Under the pieces are notes generated by a model. That model worked only from the letters and a program-made list of their open reading frames with translations. It was not told the origin of the DNA and did not search any database. This document shows, piece after piece, positions 35,437-43,191 of a stretch of DNA of 64,000 nt (positions are counted from its first letter, which is position 1; each line of letters opens with the position of its first letter). Source of the stretch: M3007 sp040397785 (GTDB lineage: Bacteria; Bacteroidota; Bacteroidia; Chitinophagales; Saprospiraceae); the NCBI GenBank assembly GCA_040397785.1, contig JBBAVI010000004.1, forward strand, positions 35,560 to 99,559, given 5' to 3'. The position numbers were made by a program, and so were the translations under genes.

Positions 35437-35486
35437 AAACATGACATGGTTATAACCATATAAATTTTTATAATCATGTCATGTTT
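35437..35486. terminator. 19-bp inverted repeat after the glucosaminidase gene
   Basis: Positions 35437-35455 pair with 35468-35486 over 19 bp (one mismatch) around a 12-nt loop, 7 bp after the stop codon. The right arm (from 35470) is also the first unit of the 17-bp tandem array that follows. It probably ends transcription of the glucosaminidase gene. Confidence 0.6.
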
Positions 35487-35720
35487 ATAATCATATCATG
35501 GCGATAATCATGTCATGGCGATCATCATGTCATGGCGATCATCATGTCATGGCGATCATCATGTCATGGCGATCATCATATCATGTCGATAATCATGTCG
35601 TGGCGATAATCATGTCGTGGCGATAATCATGTCGTGGCGATAATCATATCATGGCGATAATCATATCATGGCGATAATCATATCATGGCGATAATCATGT
35701 CATGTCGATAATCATTGGCT
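35470..35720. repeat. 17-bp tandem repeat array, 14 full units plus a partial one
   Basis: Consensus unit ATAATCATGTCATGGCG, repeated head to tail without spacers from 35470 to 35707, followed by a 13-bp partial unit (35708-35720). Variants occur in runs of three identical units: ATC... (35521-35571), TCGTGG (35589-35639) and ATATCATGG (35640-35690). This indicates stepwise expansion by slippage or unequal exchange. Stop codons in every frame exclude coding, and the absence of spacers excludes CRISPR. Confidence 0.97.
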
Positions 35721-35764
35721 ATAATCATGTCAGCCCTTCGGGCTTGGTTATTTAACGTTTGACG
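35721..35764. repeat. 44-bp repeat with hairpin, copy 1
   Basis: It begins with the start of the 17-bp unit (ATAATCATGTCA) and runs into the hairpin AGCCC-TTC-GGGCT (35732-35744), then TTGGTTATTT and AACGTTTGACG. It is repeated almost exactly at 35814-35856. The GC hairpin followed by T-rich sequence resembles a terminator. Confidence 0.9.
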
Positions 35765-35779
35765 CTTCTGCAAATGGCG

Positions 35780-35813
35780 ATAATCATGTCATATCTATAA
35801 TCATGTCATATCT
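35780..35813. repeat. two further 17-bp units
   Basis: Two identical units ATAATCATGTCATATCT (35780-35796, 35797-35813) lie between the two copies of the 44-bp element, preceded by an ATGGCG remnant. They show that the tandem array and the hairpin element were duplicated together. Confidence 0.92.
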
Positions 35814-35856
35814 ATAATCATGTCAGCCCTTCGGGCTTGGTTATTAACGTTTGACG
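35814..35856. repeat. 44-bp repeat with hairpin, copy 2 (43 bp)
   Basis: Same as the copy at 35721-35764 with one T deleted after the hairpin (hairpin at 35825-35837). The 87 bp that follow, to 35943, hold no gene or motif I recognise. Confidence 0.9.
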
Positions 35857-35943
35857 TTTATGCATGTGCTTGACTTCTCCGAAGTTGAAATAATTTTAAC
35901 TTTTTTCTTTGTATTCTTATGATTATTAACTAGTTAATCGGAA

Positions 35944-36032
<89 letters not shown>

Positions 36033-36041
<9 letters not shown>

Positions 36042-36710
36042 CCTCCTCACTAACCTAACCCACTCCAACGTAATCGTCAACTGCTCTGCTTCGGATAACA
36101 AGGTATTATCCAAGATGGTGGCATCGTCGGCTTGGCGGAGCGGACTGTCGGCACGAGACGAGTCGATTTGATCCCGTTCCATCAGGTTTTTATAGATATC
36201 ATCCCATTCAGCATCGATGCCTTTTGAGGCAAGTTCTAAATGTCGACGGCTGGTGCGCACGTCGGCATCGGCGATCAAAAATATTTTCAAATCGGCATCC
36301 GGAAATACAACGGTTCCAATGTCGCGGCCGTCGGCAACGATGTTGCGGCGCTTGCCAAATTCCTTTTGTTGCTTGACCATGGCCTTGCGCACGATAGAAA
36401 TTGCAGATACTGGGCTTACGTGTTCACTTACGTGCATGGACCGAATTTCGGTTTCCACGTCTACATCATTGAGAAACGTGTGGTTTTGGCCATGGATACG
36501 TTCAAAATGGATAGATACTTGTTGCAAGGCTGCTGCAACTGCATCCAAATCATGGTAATCGATGTTATTGTTTAATAAATACAGGGTTACCGCGCGATAC
36601 ATGGCCCCCGTGTCGAGGTAAGCCAGGTGCAAGGCTTTTGCCAGCCCTTTCGCAAGGGTACTTTTTCCGCAGGAGGAGTAGCCGTCTATGGCTATGATGA
36701 TCTTTTTCAA
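36033..36710 (-). CDS. cmk: cytidylate kinase
   Basis: A 225-residue (d)CMP kinase producing CDP/dCDP for nucleic acid and lipid synthesis. It has the P-loop IAIDGYSSCGKSTLAKGLAKAL, YLDTGAMYRAVTLYLL, VADGRDIGTVVFPDADLKIFL and the C-terminal REELIDSSRADSPL-like stretch (here RDQIDSSRADSPL). The only sensible start is TTG at 36710 (reading MKKIIIAIDG): no in-frame ATG precedes the P-loop, and a TAnnTTTG element lies 21 nt upstream. The C-terminus ends RLVRREE, with the stop codon inside the 7-bp repeat array. Confidence 0.95.
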
Positions 36711-36730
36711 ACGTGCTGATTTTTCGTGCG

Positions 36731-36738
36731 CAAAAGTA
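36731..36738 (-). promoter_or_regulatory. putative -7 element of cmk
   Basis: TACTTTTG on the minus strand matches TAnnTTTG. It supports the TTG start 21 nt downstream because a transcript starting here has no upstream in-frame ATG. Confidence 0.5.
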
Positions 36739-36765
36739 TTGATAAAATTGGAGCGCGAGAACTAC

Positions 36766-36773
36766 TACCTTTG
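36766..36773 (+). promoter_or_regulatory. putative -7 element of the family 2 glycosyltransferase gene
   Basis: TACCTTTG matches TAnnTTTG, 22 nt before the ATG at 36796. Confidence 0.45.
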
Positions 36774-36795
36774 TTGACTTCATTTAATTTGTCCT

Positions 36796-37959
36796 ATGGA
36801 AAGTTTTAGTGCTGATGTTGGGCGGCTCCTGATTTTCCTGATTTTTGTCCTCTATTGCAGCGTAAGTGCTTTGCAATTAGTACTTTATGTGTTTTTTCTT
36901 AGGACTGGTTGGCAAAAAATCCTGCGCAAGGAGTTCGAAACAACCCCAACGACGTTTGTTTATCCAGCGCTCAGTTTGTTGATGTGCGCCCGCAATGAGG
37001 CTGCCAATTTAAAAAAACACTTGCCATCCTTGCTGAACCAGGTGTATACTGGCCGGTTCGATCTGCTGGTCGTGAATGACGCCTCCACCGATGATAGTCG
37101 TACGATATTACAATCCTTTGAAAATCAATTTACGCAATTCAAAGCGATCCATCTGGCGACCAAAACCCAGGCTGGAAAAAAAGCGGCCCTTAGTGCAGGC
37201 ATCCAGGCGGCGCAACATGACTGGCTGGTGCTTACCGATGCAGATTGTGAACCAGCCAGTCCGTATTGGCTGGCAAGTATGGCGCGGCACATGCAGCAAC
37301 CTGGCATCGACATTGTACTCGGTTTCGGGCCATTGTTGCCTGAACCCGGATTTTTGAACCAATGGGCCCGTTTTGAAACCAACCACACGGCCTTTTTATA
37401 TGGAGGCATGGCGGGCATGGGCATGCCTTACATGGGGGTTGGACGCAACCTGGCGTTCAAAAAAAAATTGTTTGAGGAACAGGATGGGTATCAAAAACAT
37501 GCCCATTTTGCTTCCGGAGATGATGATTTATTGATTAATGCGGCCGCAAATTCAAAAAATACCGCAATTTGTACGGATGCACAAGCGACCATGTACTCCG
37601 CAGCCGCAGCAAACTGGCCGCAGTGGTTTCGGCAAAAAAGGCGGCATTTAAGTGTATCCCATGTGTATAAACCAATACATCAATTGCTGCTCACCTTATT
37701 TGCCGGAACCCTCGTTTTTCACTATTTTTTGCTTTTGCTAACCCTGCTGGGTGTACAGTACGCATTACCTGCGCTCGGTATTTATGTACTCCGACAAGGA
37801 GCGCTTCGGATATGTTATAAACCCGTGTTTAAACGCTTAAAAAGCGGTGATTTGCTGCTAAAAACGCCCCTGTTTGATATGATGCTTGCTTTATATTTTG
37901 GATTGCTCGTACCCTATAATTTAATTTTCCGACGTAAAAAGATTGTTTGGAAGCCATAA
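36796..37959 (+). CDS. membrane glycosyltransferase, family 2
   Basis: A 387-residue processive-type GT2 enzyme. An N-terminal membrane helix (about residues 12-35) precedes a GT-A catalytic domain with LLMCARNEAANL (about 56-67), VVNDASTDDS (nucleotide-binding Asp), VLTDADCEPAS (DxD-like, about 145-155), ASGDDDLLINA, and QWFRQKRRH as a Q-x-x-R-W-like acceptor motif. Two or three C-terminal membrane helices follow (about 295-335 and 355-375). The sugar and acceptor are unknown. It is divergent from cmk and convergent with the M23 peptidase gene. Confidence 0.88.
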   Translation: MESFSADVGRLLIFLIFVLYCSVSALQLVLYVFFLRTGWQKILRKEFETTPTTFVYPALSLLMCARNEAANLKKHLPSLLNQVYTGRFDLLVVNDASTDDSRTILQSFENQFTQFKAIHLATKTQAGKKAALSAGIQAAQHDWLVLTDADCEPASPYWLASMARHMQQPGIDIVLGFGPLLPEPGFLNQWARFETNHTAFLYGGMAGMGMPYMGVGRNLAFKKKLFEEQDGYQKHAHFASGDDDLLINAAANSKNTAICTDAQATMYSAAAANWPQWFRQKRRHLSVSHVYKPIHQLLLTLFAGTLVFHYFLLLLTLLGVQYALPALGIYVLRQGALRICYKPVFKRLKSGDLLLKTPLFDMMLALYFGLLVPYNLIFRRKKIVWKP

Positions 37960-37974
37960 CGGACTTAAAATCTA

Positions 37975-39732
37975 TTACCGTAAGAACTTTTTGGTATACA
38001 GGACTACATTGTCTCGATCGTCTTTTACCTCCAGTTGAAGGGTGTGCGTGCCTTTTTCCAGCCAGGATTCGAATACATGGGTAATGCGGGATCTTTTTTT
38101 ATCGTATTGAAACAAAACCCATTTCCCATCGATGGTACCGCGATAATACAACCCATAAGCCAGACCATTCACGGCCATATTATCCGTAATTTTAAAAGCC
38201 ATGGTACTGTTGCGGCGCATATCTTTATTGAAAACCACGGGGGTAACCTGCGGTGGTGTGGTGTCTATCATCACACAATATTGGCCAAACACCCGCACTT
38301 TGGTCATAATATAGTCGCCACGCCAGGATGCACCACAATTATCGGGCTTACCATCCCCGCATTTTGCAATAACGGCTTTGTTACGGAGCCATTCGGGTAA
38401 TCCATTCGGTTTGATACTGATTTCGTAATACTTATGCACCGGCGTTTTGGAATCTTGCAAATGGTGCATTGGCGAAAACTGGTTTTTAGCATTGCTGGCG
38501 GAAACAAAATACTCAAACGTCAGGGTTTCATACAAAGCGCCTTTGGGTATGGTCAAGTTTAAATCACCCAACAGGAGTTTACGTTCGGTATCGTAAGGCA
38601 ATTTATAGCGATCCGCTGTAGATGGATAGGTGGCCATACTTTGGGTATCCCGCAAAGCCCAAAAATGAATCGACCGGGCATTTCCCAGCGCATCTTGTAC
38701 TCTTATCGTAATTTTCTGAGGTTTTTCGGCAAACAAGGACACCGCCCCCATGGTTTCCGTTTTTACGTAATTGGATAATTTGTCGCCCGGAAGTACAAAA
38801 CAACGATGAAACCAAGCGCCATACCGTTTTTGAGCCGAATAATCGATGTGCGCATTGATATACCGGGATTCATTGAAATCCATTTCATCCATGCGCCATT
38901 CAAAGGCCAACTGATCTTCCACAAACATGGAAAGTGCATAAATTCCATTGTCGTTTTTGTTGCCTGTTGTCGTATCATAGGCTTTTACCCCAAATCCAAC
39001 CCGCCATGCGCCAATGTGTACCGTATCACCTTCCAAATCAAAGCCTCCCGTCTTTTGTTTGCCAACCGGAAATGGCTTGCTATCCATTACTTCCCGTTTT
39101 TCATTTAAAAAATAAACCTTCATATCGCGTATGTCCGGGGCGACATCATCCCGCACTGGCATGCCGAACAACTGCGGATTTACTACTTTTTGCGTTGCCG
39201 TATTTCGAACTTCAAAATGCAGGTGCGGCCCGCGGGAACCGCCTGTATTACCCATTTTACCGATTTCTTGCCCTTTCAATACCCGAAACATATCTGCGGA
39301 CGGGTGCAAATTCACCTCAAACCGCATCCGTTTGTATTGCTGTTCTTTCACATATTGTTGTATTGCGGGGGCAAAACGATCGAGGTGGGCATACAAGGTG
39401 GTGTATCCATTGGAATGTTTGATATAAAGCACATTGCCGTAAGCACTTGCCTGCACTTTTATGATCGCAATATAACCGTCGGCAGCGGCGTAAACCGGCA
39501 CGCCGGTGGTTCCATCAATATCAAGACCCGCGTGAAAATGGCCCGCGCGCAACTCCCCAAAACTGCCTGTGAGTCGAATCATATGCCCTACCGGAGATTG
39601 AAAATAATCCTTCGGGTAGCCTGTTCCTACAGCTGCCGTGGTATTAACCCTTTCTGGTGTGGATGACTCAAATGATAAAAAGGTGAGCAGCAAAGTGACA
39701 AATAGCAGCCCCTTCATTCCCGTTTTCTGCAT
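37975..39732 (-). CDS. M23 family metallopeptidase
   Basis: A 585-residue secreted peptidase of the LytM/lysostaphin type, expected to cut peptidoglycan cross-links or act as an envelope regulator. The signal peptide covers about residues 1-25; an alternative ATG at 39717 gives MKGLLF. The M23 domain spans about 50-195 and has the zinc ligands in HAGLD (His67, Asp71) and GPHLHFEV (His170, His172), plus YAH (His116). All catalytic residues are present. The remaining 390 residues are beta-rich and of unknown role; this long extension occurs in Bacteroidota M23 proteins. It is the last of a same-strand run: peroxiredoxin, clpS, aat, M23. Confidence 0.88.
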   Translation of the reverse strand: MQKTGMKGLLFVTLLLTFLSFESSTPERVNTTAAVGTGYPKDYFQSPVGHMIRLTGSFGELRAGHFHAGLDIDGTTGVPVYAAADGYIAIIKVQASAYGNVLYIKHSNGYTTLYAHLDRFAPAIQQYVKEQQYKRMRFEVNLHPSADMFRVLKGQEIGKMGNTGGSRGPHLHFEVRNTATQKVVNPQLFGMPVRDDVAPDIRDMKVYFLNEKREVMDSKPFPVGKQKTGGFDLEGDTVHIGAWRVGFGVKAYDTTTGNKNDNGIYALSMFVEDQLAFEWRMDEMDFNESRYINAHIDYSAQKRYGAWFHRCFVLPGDKLSNYVKTETMGAVSLFAEKPQKITIRVQDALGNARSIHFWALRDTQSMATYPSTADRYKLPYDTERKLLLGDLNLTIPKGALYETLTFEYFVSASNAKNQFSPMHHLQDSKTPVHKYYEISIKPNGLPEWLRNKAVIAKCGDGKPDNCGASWRGDYIMTKVRVFGQYCVMIDTTPPQVTPVVFNKDMRRNSTMAFKITDNMAVNGLAYGLYYRGTIDGKWVLFQYDKKRSRITHVFESWLEKGTHTLQLEVKDDRDNVVLYTKKFLR

Positions 39733-39814
39733 AGCGTTGTGTCAATTCTAATTAAATAAGGTGCTTGTACACCCTGTACTTACATGGATTTGCCTCCAAT
39801 TTGCTGGCAATTTA

Positions 39815-40534
39815 TTACTTTTCTGGTGATATTTCGATATGAAGGGCACTGTTAAATTTCCACTTTCCAATGTGTGTGTGCGCGTACTGATTTTGGAAAA
39901 GGTATTCTGAAAAGTGTTCTTTGGAAATGCCGCGTGCACCCAAACTTTCCAAATGCGGTGTTTGTTGCTGACAATCGACCAATACGAAATTAAGTTGTTG
40001 CAAAGCCCGAACCAACACAATAAACCCTGCTTTAGAGGCATCGCGCGCATGGGCAAACATACTCTCCCCAAAAAATATTTTACCCAAACTAATACCATAC
40101 AACCCGCCTACCAGATTTTCGCCATCCCACACTTCCACCGAGTGCGCAAGCCCTTTATGGTGCAAACGGGAATACCCTTCGATAAAACTGTCCGAAATCC
40201 AACTGCCCTCATGGTCGCCCCGGGGCGTACTGGAGCAGGCACGCATGACCCGCTCAAAACAGGTGTCAAGCGAATAGTGAAATTTGTGCTGGTTGAAGAT
40301 GGACCGCATGCTTTTATGCACTTTCAACTCTTGTGGAAAAAGCACCCAGCGCGGATCCGGGGCATACCAATAATAAGCGCCATCCTCTTCAAACCAGGGG
40401 AAAATACCATTTTGATAAGCTAAAATTAGGCGATCTTCGCTCAAATCGCCCCCAACGGCAAGCAAACCACCCGGTTCAGCAAGTGAAGGATGTGGAAAGG
40501 CAAGTTCATCTTCGTTGAGCCAAAAAACAGGCAT
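39815..40534 (-). CDS. aat: leucyl/phenylalanyl-tRNA-protein transferase
   Basis: A 239-residue enzyme that attaches Leu or Phe from aminoacyl-tRNA to N-terminal Lys/Arg (or Met) residues, marking proteins for ClpS-ClpAP degradation. Landmarks are FPHPSLAEPGGLLAVGGDLS (residues about 13-32), QNGIFPWFEEDGAYYWYAPDPR, HKGLAHSVEVWDGENLVGGL, YGISLGKIFFGESMF and DCQQQTPHLESLGARGI, all family signatures. The clpS gene lies 41 bp upstream on the same strand, placing the N-degron writer and reader in one transcript. Confidence 0.96.
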   Translation of the reverse strand: MPVFWLNEDELAFPHPSLAEPGGLLAVGGDLSEDRLILAYQNGIFPWFEEDGAYYWYAPDPRWVLFPQELKVHKSMRSIFNQHKFHYSLDTCFERVMRACSSTPRGDHEGSWISDSFIEGYSRLHHKGLAHSVEVWDGENLVGGLYGISLGKIFFGESMFAHARDASKAGFIVLVRALQQLNFVLVDCQQQTPHLESLGARGISKEHFSEYLFQNQYAHTHIGKWKFNSALHIEISPEK

Positions 40535-40575
40535 TTTTGAGTTTAAAGGTGCGACTGTGGAATATTCAGGAAGGC

Positions 40576-40914
40576 TTAGGTGGCTTCTTCATCGTTAATT
40601 TCGGCAGATAAACCACGATCAAGCAGGGCTTCACACAACGGAACTAACTCCGACTTGGGCCCGGTTTTTACAATCGCTTTGCCTTTATAATGAATAATTA
40701 AGGCCAATTGGTCTGATTGTTCGAAAGAATGGCCCAATATTTCCATAAAACACTGGGTTACCCATTCAAATGAATTGACATCATCATTCCATACAATAAT
40801 ATGAACTGGCAAACCAAAACTAATATCTTCGTCTACTAATACATCTTCCTCTTCCTCCCAAATTGGTTTGGTGGCAAGGGATATTTTATGAAATTTCAAG
40901 TCTATCACGTTCAT
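40576..40914 (-). CDS. clpS: ClpS-like ATP-dependent Clp protease adaptor
   Basis: A 112-residue adaptor that delivers proteins with destabilising N-termini to ClpA(C)P. The core HIIVWNDDVNSFEWVTQCFMEIL (residues about 38-60) has the Asn-Asp-Asp loop that binds the N-degron amino group, and the later KGKAIVKTGPKSELVPLCEAL resembles the canonical GKAvv-G-ke-AE region. The acidic N-terminal tail (EEEEDVLVDED) is long. It starts at ATG 40914 and lies between the peroxiredoxin gene (28 bp upstream) and aat (41 bp downstream). Its Clp partner is not in the window. Confidence 0.93.
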   Translation of the reverse strand: MNVIDLKFHKISLATKPIWEEEEDVLVDEDISFGLPVHIIVWNDDVNSFEWVTQCFMEILGHSFEQSDQLALIIHYKGKAIVKTGPKSELVPLCEALLDRGLSAEINDEEAT

Positions 40915-40942
40915 ATGGACGAAAAACAATCAGTTGCAATAA

Positions 40943-41410
40943 TTAGTTCAACGATTCAAGGGTGTTTTTTACCGCCTCAAAATTCGGCATTTCTCCGGCA
41001 TTCTCCAAAACTTCCGCGTAGCGCACAATTCCGGTCTTATCGATCACAAATGCAGAACGCTTTGATACCCCTTTCATTTCAAACACAAATTCCTTGTACA
41101 GTACGTCGTATTTTTTACTTACTGTTTTATTGAAATCGGACAACATCGGAAAATTGAAGCCTTGGTCCATTTTCCATTGCGCTAAAGTAAACAAACTATC
41201 TACCGAAATGGCCAAAATTTGGGCATCCAGGCGCACATAATCAGCCAAGCCATCGCGCATCATACACAATTCTTTGGTGCAAACGCCTGTAAAAGCCGCA
41301 GGATAAAACAACAAAACGACGTTTTTCCCACTAAAGTCTTTAAGGGATACTTGGCTTTTATCACTCCCCCGCAAAGTGAAATCAGGGGCTTTATCTCCGA
41401 TTTTGATCAT
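40943..41410 (-). CDS. peroxiredoxin, BCP/PrxQ-like
   Basis: A 155-residue thiol peroxidase reducing hydrogen and organic peroxides. The thioredoxin fold starts IKIGDKAPDFTLRG. The active site FYPAAFTGVCTKELCMM has the peroxidatic Cys44 with a second Cys49 five residues later, the spacing of two-Cys PrxQ/BCP enzymes with an intramolecular disulphide. The start ATG 41410 is preferred: 27 upstream in-frame codons do not resemble the family, and a TAnnTTTG element at 41479 falls within them. Confidence 0.92.
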   Translation of the reverse strand: MIKIGDKAPDFTLRGSDKSQVSLKDFSGKNVVLLFYPAAFTGVCTKELCMMRDGLADYVRLDAQILAISVDSLFTLAQWKMDQGFNFPMLSDFNKTVSKKYDVLYKEFVFEMKGVSKRSAFVIDKTGIVRYAEVLENAGEMPNFEAVKNTLESLN

Positions 41411-41478
41411 TAAGGTGAACAGTTTCGTTAAAGAATAATTTGATCGAACAAGATGGATCCCAAAATCAAATTGGGGTG

Positions 41479-41486
41479 CAAAAGTA
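41479..41486 (-). promoter_or_regulatory. putative -7 element of the peroxiredoxin gene
   Basis: TACTTTTG on the minus strand matches TAnnTTTG. It is 69 nt upstream of the ATG and just past the stop of the preceding gene, suggesting that peroxiredoxin, clpS, aat and possibly M23 form a separate unit. Confidence 0.45.
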
Positions 41487-41494
41487 GACAAGAA

Positions 41495-42898
41495 TTAGTT
41501 GGTACGCACTTCCGGTAATTGTTTTAGCATCCATTCCCGCTCTGTCAGCACCGGCTCCTCCTGGATCATTTTTCGCAAGGACCGCAGCGATTCGTTATCA
41601 TTAAAATTGACAGACAACAACTTACGCATATAACGAAGTATCGCATTGTAATTATTTTTGTGGTATCCAAGCACTTTTTTTCGACGCAAATAAATTTGAA
41701 TACTGTCCAATTGATTTTCAAGGGCCGCAATTGCACCCTGTTCAAAATATATTTTGGCCAATAACAACTTGGCAGCCAAATTTTGCAACACATCATCGTA
41801 CTCCATCCGCAACAGGTGCTGCATGGCCTGGGTGTAATCACCCGTGTCGTAAAAATACCGCGACAAGTTGAAATGGAACGCCGCATCCCGATGCTCGGCG
41901 CTCAAATAATCGGCGTAACGGTACAAAAAACGCTTCACCCAGGTATACTCGCGTAACCGCAAACCCGTCATGGTAACATTGTTGTAGGTCCAACGCGATA
42001 AAGAAACATCTTCCAACAACGCCCCTTGCTCCAATCCACTTTGATACAACTCGAAAATGTCCCGGTAAAAACGCTCGTCGGTCAAATTGATCCGACGAAT
42101 GCAATAATTGATGGCCATTAAATACAAATCATGGGTTTCGGCGGCCGAAAAATGGCTGCCGTGCTGTTGCAACAAGGTTTTTAGTTGCTGGAAATGATGA
42201 TCGGCTTGCTCGCCCAACAACGCATAATAACCGTGGTAATATACCGCCACCGCTGGAATTTGAAGGTACGCATGTCCATCTAAAAAGGTTAATACGCTGT
42301 TTAACAAGCCTTTATCATAGGTTTGTTTGGAAATTGTTTCATGGCTCATCAGGATGCAGCCGGTGCGCAACTTTTCAATCACCAAAGCAATATCCTGGGC
42401 CGAAGCCAGGTCCTGTACATTGGATGTTTTATCCCGGCCTTGTTGCAAAGACAAATAATAGGCCTCTTGTTGCAATAAATAATCGGCTCGAAAATACTCT
42501 GCCCCACGTTCCGTATCTGCTTCCAAACGTCGACGGGCATACCGCAACATACCGGCGCTGGCCTCGTTGAGTTTCAATTGCCGCAAGGCTTTTACCGTTG
42601 CCAGGTGCTGTTCGTGCTTTTGTATTGCTTGCACCTCCAAGGCCAAAAAATGCTCCACCGCACTCAAAAGATTGCTGCTCAGGTGGTTGAGCCGCTTTTG
42701 ATCGCCCAATTCCGACCCAAACAAAGCCTGACGAACCTGGTCACCCTGCAAATCCGGATCCTTTAAATGTACTTTTAAATAAGTGTACAACGCCAATATC
42801 CCCGAATGGGTAACATAATAAGTGGCATGCATATACTTGTCTAATGCACGCAACGACTCGGGCGATAAGGCACGAAGCAGGTAAAGCAGGGATTTCAT
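41495..42898 (-). CDS. helical protein of unknown function, 467 aa (copy B of duplicated pair)
   Basis: A paralogue of the protein at 24568, of nearly the same length. The conserved part covers roughly residues 150-467: LYLMAINYCIR, SLSRWTYNNVTMTG, RDAAFHFNLSRYF, NLAAKLLLAKIYFEQGA, and KKVLGYHKNNYNAILRYMRKLL. The N-terminal 140 residues are more diverged. It is predicted all-helical and TPR-like, without signal peptide or membrane helix, hence cytoplasmic. It is divergent from the T9SS protein at 43192, mirroring the arrangement of the other copy. No function can be assigned. Confidence 0.7.
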   Translation of the reverse strand: MKSLLYLLRALSPESLRALDKYMHATYYVTHSGILALYTYLKVHLKDPDLQGDQVRQALFGSELGDQKRLNHLSSNLLSAVEHFLALEVQAIQKHEQHLATVKALRQLKLNEASAGMLRYARRRLEADTERGAEYFRADYLLQQEAYYLSLQQGRDKTSNVQDLASAQDIALVIEKLRTGCILMSHETISKQTYDKGLLNSVLTFLDGHAYLQIPAVAVYYHGYYALLGEQADHHFQQLKTLLQQHGSHFSAAETHDLYLMAINYCIRRINLTDERFYRDIFELYQSGLEQGALLEDVSLSRWTYNNVTMTGLRLREYTWVKRFLYRYADYLSAEHRDAAFHFNLSRYFYDTGDYTQAMQHLLRMEYDDVLQNLAAKLLLAKIYFEQGAIAALENQLDSIQIYLRRKKVLGYHKNNYNAILRYMRKLLSVNFNDNESLRSLRKMIQEEPVLTEREWMLKQLPEVRTN

Positions 42899-43005
42899 GT
42901 AACTTTACAGAATAAAAGCTTGAAAAAACGGATGCTTGGATCATTTTTTAAAAAAAAGAGCACCGCCGAAAGGTCCTAAAAAAACTTTCCTTTTTTATAA
43001 TAACG

Positions 43006-43013
43006 CAAAAATA
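43006..43013 (-). promoter_or_regulatory. putative -7 element for the 467-aa gene
   Basis: TATTTTTG on the minus strand matches TAnnTTTG, 107 nt upstream of the ATG at 42898, which implies a leader of about 100 nt. Confidence 0.4.
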
Positions 43014-43120
43014 GCGCTAAAAAAATTACAACCTACTAAATATCAAACTATTAAAATCAATTTAATAATTTTAATATATGATTTTTGACTTTTTTTGTCC
43101 TTTGTCGGTGATGAAACAGA

Positions 43121-43136
43121 TCGCACTTTTGTACCG
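43121..43136 (+). promoter_or_regulatory. element shared by both T9SS paralogue genes
   Basis: TCGCACTTTTGTACCG here matches TTGCACTTTTGTATCG on the minus strand at 24421-24406, upstream of the paralogous gene, at 14 of 16 positions. Its CACTTTTG core is one base from TAnnTTTG, so it may be the promoter of both genes. Confidence 0.4.
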
Positions 43137-43191
43137 TGGAACTGTGGAATGCGCGCGCCAACTAATCAGCTTACTTTTAAACCAGAACAAC

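Noticed and set aside
35470..35720. CRISPR array
   Set aside because: Direct repeats of 17 bp with no spacers between units and no cas genes in the window; a minisatellite.
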